From contig CAJUFL010000078.1 of NCBI GenBank assembly GCA_910585605.1, positions 1 through 12,642 on the forward strand: a stretch of 12,642 nt of DNA, written 5' to 3'. The notes below the pieces were generated by a model. It did not search any database and was not told the origin of the DNA. It saw only the letters and a list, made by a program, of their open reading frames with translations. Below are positions 12,230-12,642 of this stretch, in pieces. The translations under genes were made by a program, and so were the position numbers. Origin of the DNA: an uncultured Lachnospiraceae bacterium (GTDB lineage: Bacteria > Bacillota > Clostridia > Lachnospirales > Lachnospiraceae). Position 1 is the stretch's first letter. Each line of letters opens with the position of its first letter.

Positions 12230-12642
12230 TTATTCTTTTTTGTTATCGGATAATTCATTATGACTGTAGCGGATAGAATAAATCAGAAACATCATAAATG
12301 TAATAAATAACGCCAGGCTTTGTTGCCCCCAAGCGAAAACTCCATTTATGACTTTATTTGCAGGCAAAATTTTTGACAAAATGATTAACACCAACATTAT
12401 CAATAAAAGGTTAAAAACTGACAACCATTTTTTATCGTTAAATTTTCCAGTAAAGGTTACAAAAAACAAATATACAGATAAACCAGCAAAGGCGACGGCA
12501 GCTAATGATGCAACAGCAATAAAAAGATAGCTATACAAACATTGCCTGTTTAATCTTAGATACATTACGCCGCTAAGAACAGAAAATATCATAGTAGAAA
12601 TTCCGTTCCATATTTCAAGACCTACCCCTCTTGACACAAAAT
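12230..12642 (-). CDS. Four-helix membrane protein, partial at the right edge
   Basis: The frame is open to the window edge. A GTG at 12637 could start a 135-aa form, but no ribosome binding site can be seen so close to the edge, so the true start is probably outside. Four hydrophobic segments are visible: around ISTMIFSVLSGVMYL, YLFIAVASLAAVAFAGLSVY, WLSVFNLLLIMLVLIILS and LALFITFMMFLIYSI, with a short charged tail SHNELSDNKKE. It has no recognisable motif and I do not recognise the family. It lies upstream of the lipoprotein/ABC operon on the same strand but is separated from it by a terminator. Confidence 0.7.
   Translation of the reverse strand, partial: FVSRGVGLEIWNGISTMIFSVLSGVMYLRLNRQCLYSYLFIAVASLAAVAFAGLSVYLFFVTFTGKFNDKKWLSVFNLLLIMLVLIILSKILPANKVINGVFAWGQQSLALFITFMMFLIYSIRYSHNELSDNKKE

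Overview
The window looks like chromosomal DNA of a low-GC Gram-positive anaerobe of the Clostridia, most likely a Lachnospiraceae relative. The reasons are AT-rich DNA, strong AGGAGG-type ribosome binding sites, lipobox lipoproteins, an IS21 remnant and a sigma-like gene of the kind carried by Firmicutes conjugative elements. This assignment is inference; there is no rRNA or other marker here.

Left part, plus strand (1-2600): a possible 3' end of a gene, a sugar O-acetyltransferase (156-773), a perfect hairpin terminator, a possible promoter with a 52-codon unknown frame, and O-acetylhomoserine sulfhydrylase (metY, 1219-2526), which makes homocysteine from O-acetylhomoserine and sulfide.

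Middle part, minus strand (2600-3700): decayed mobile DNA. A truncated, frameshifted IS21-type istA start lies next to two 24-bp end repeats, followed by a sigma-70-like gene broken by one lost A, with its own terminator. An 18-bp repeat occurs on both sides of metY.

Right part, all minus strand (3700-12642): the main locus. Read in its own direction, a partial four-helix membrane protein ends in a terminator. A promoter region then starts a tightly packed operon: three lipoproteins (345, 165 and 406 aa), an ABC ATPase (287 aa), an ABC-2 type permease (413 aa), and a second permease (701 aa) that continues into a lipoprotein-like signal and an extracytoplasmic beta-propeller-like domain. A 157-bp structured, MITE-like element separates this from an anchored N-acetylmuramoyl-L-alanine amidase, which overlaps a 54-aa gene by ATGA and ends at a strong terminator.

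The key observation is that the promoter regions of the lipoprotein/ABC operon and of the amidase carry the same direct repeat (TTGAC units 11 bp apart, with shared flanks). That spacing is typical of OmpR/PhoB-family response regulators, so the lipoproteins, transporter and amidase probably form one envelope-related regulon. No regulator gene is in the window. A second notable point is a 66-67 bp imperfect palindromic repeat in two copies: one supplies the end of the ATPase gene, and the other is translated in frame inside the 701-aa protein. The function of the transporter system cannot be read from sequence. Peptide or antimicrobial sensing, export or self-protection is the most reasonable guess.
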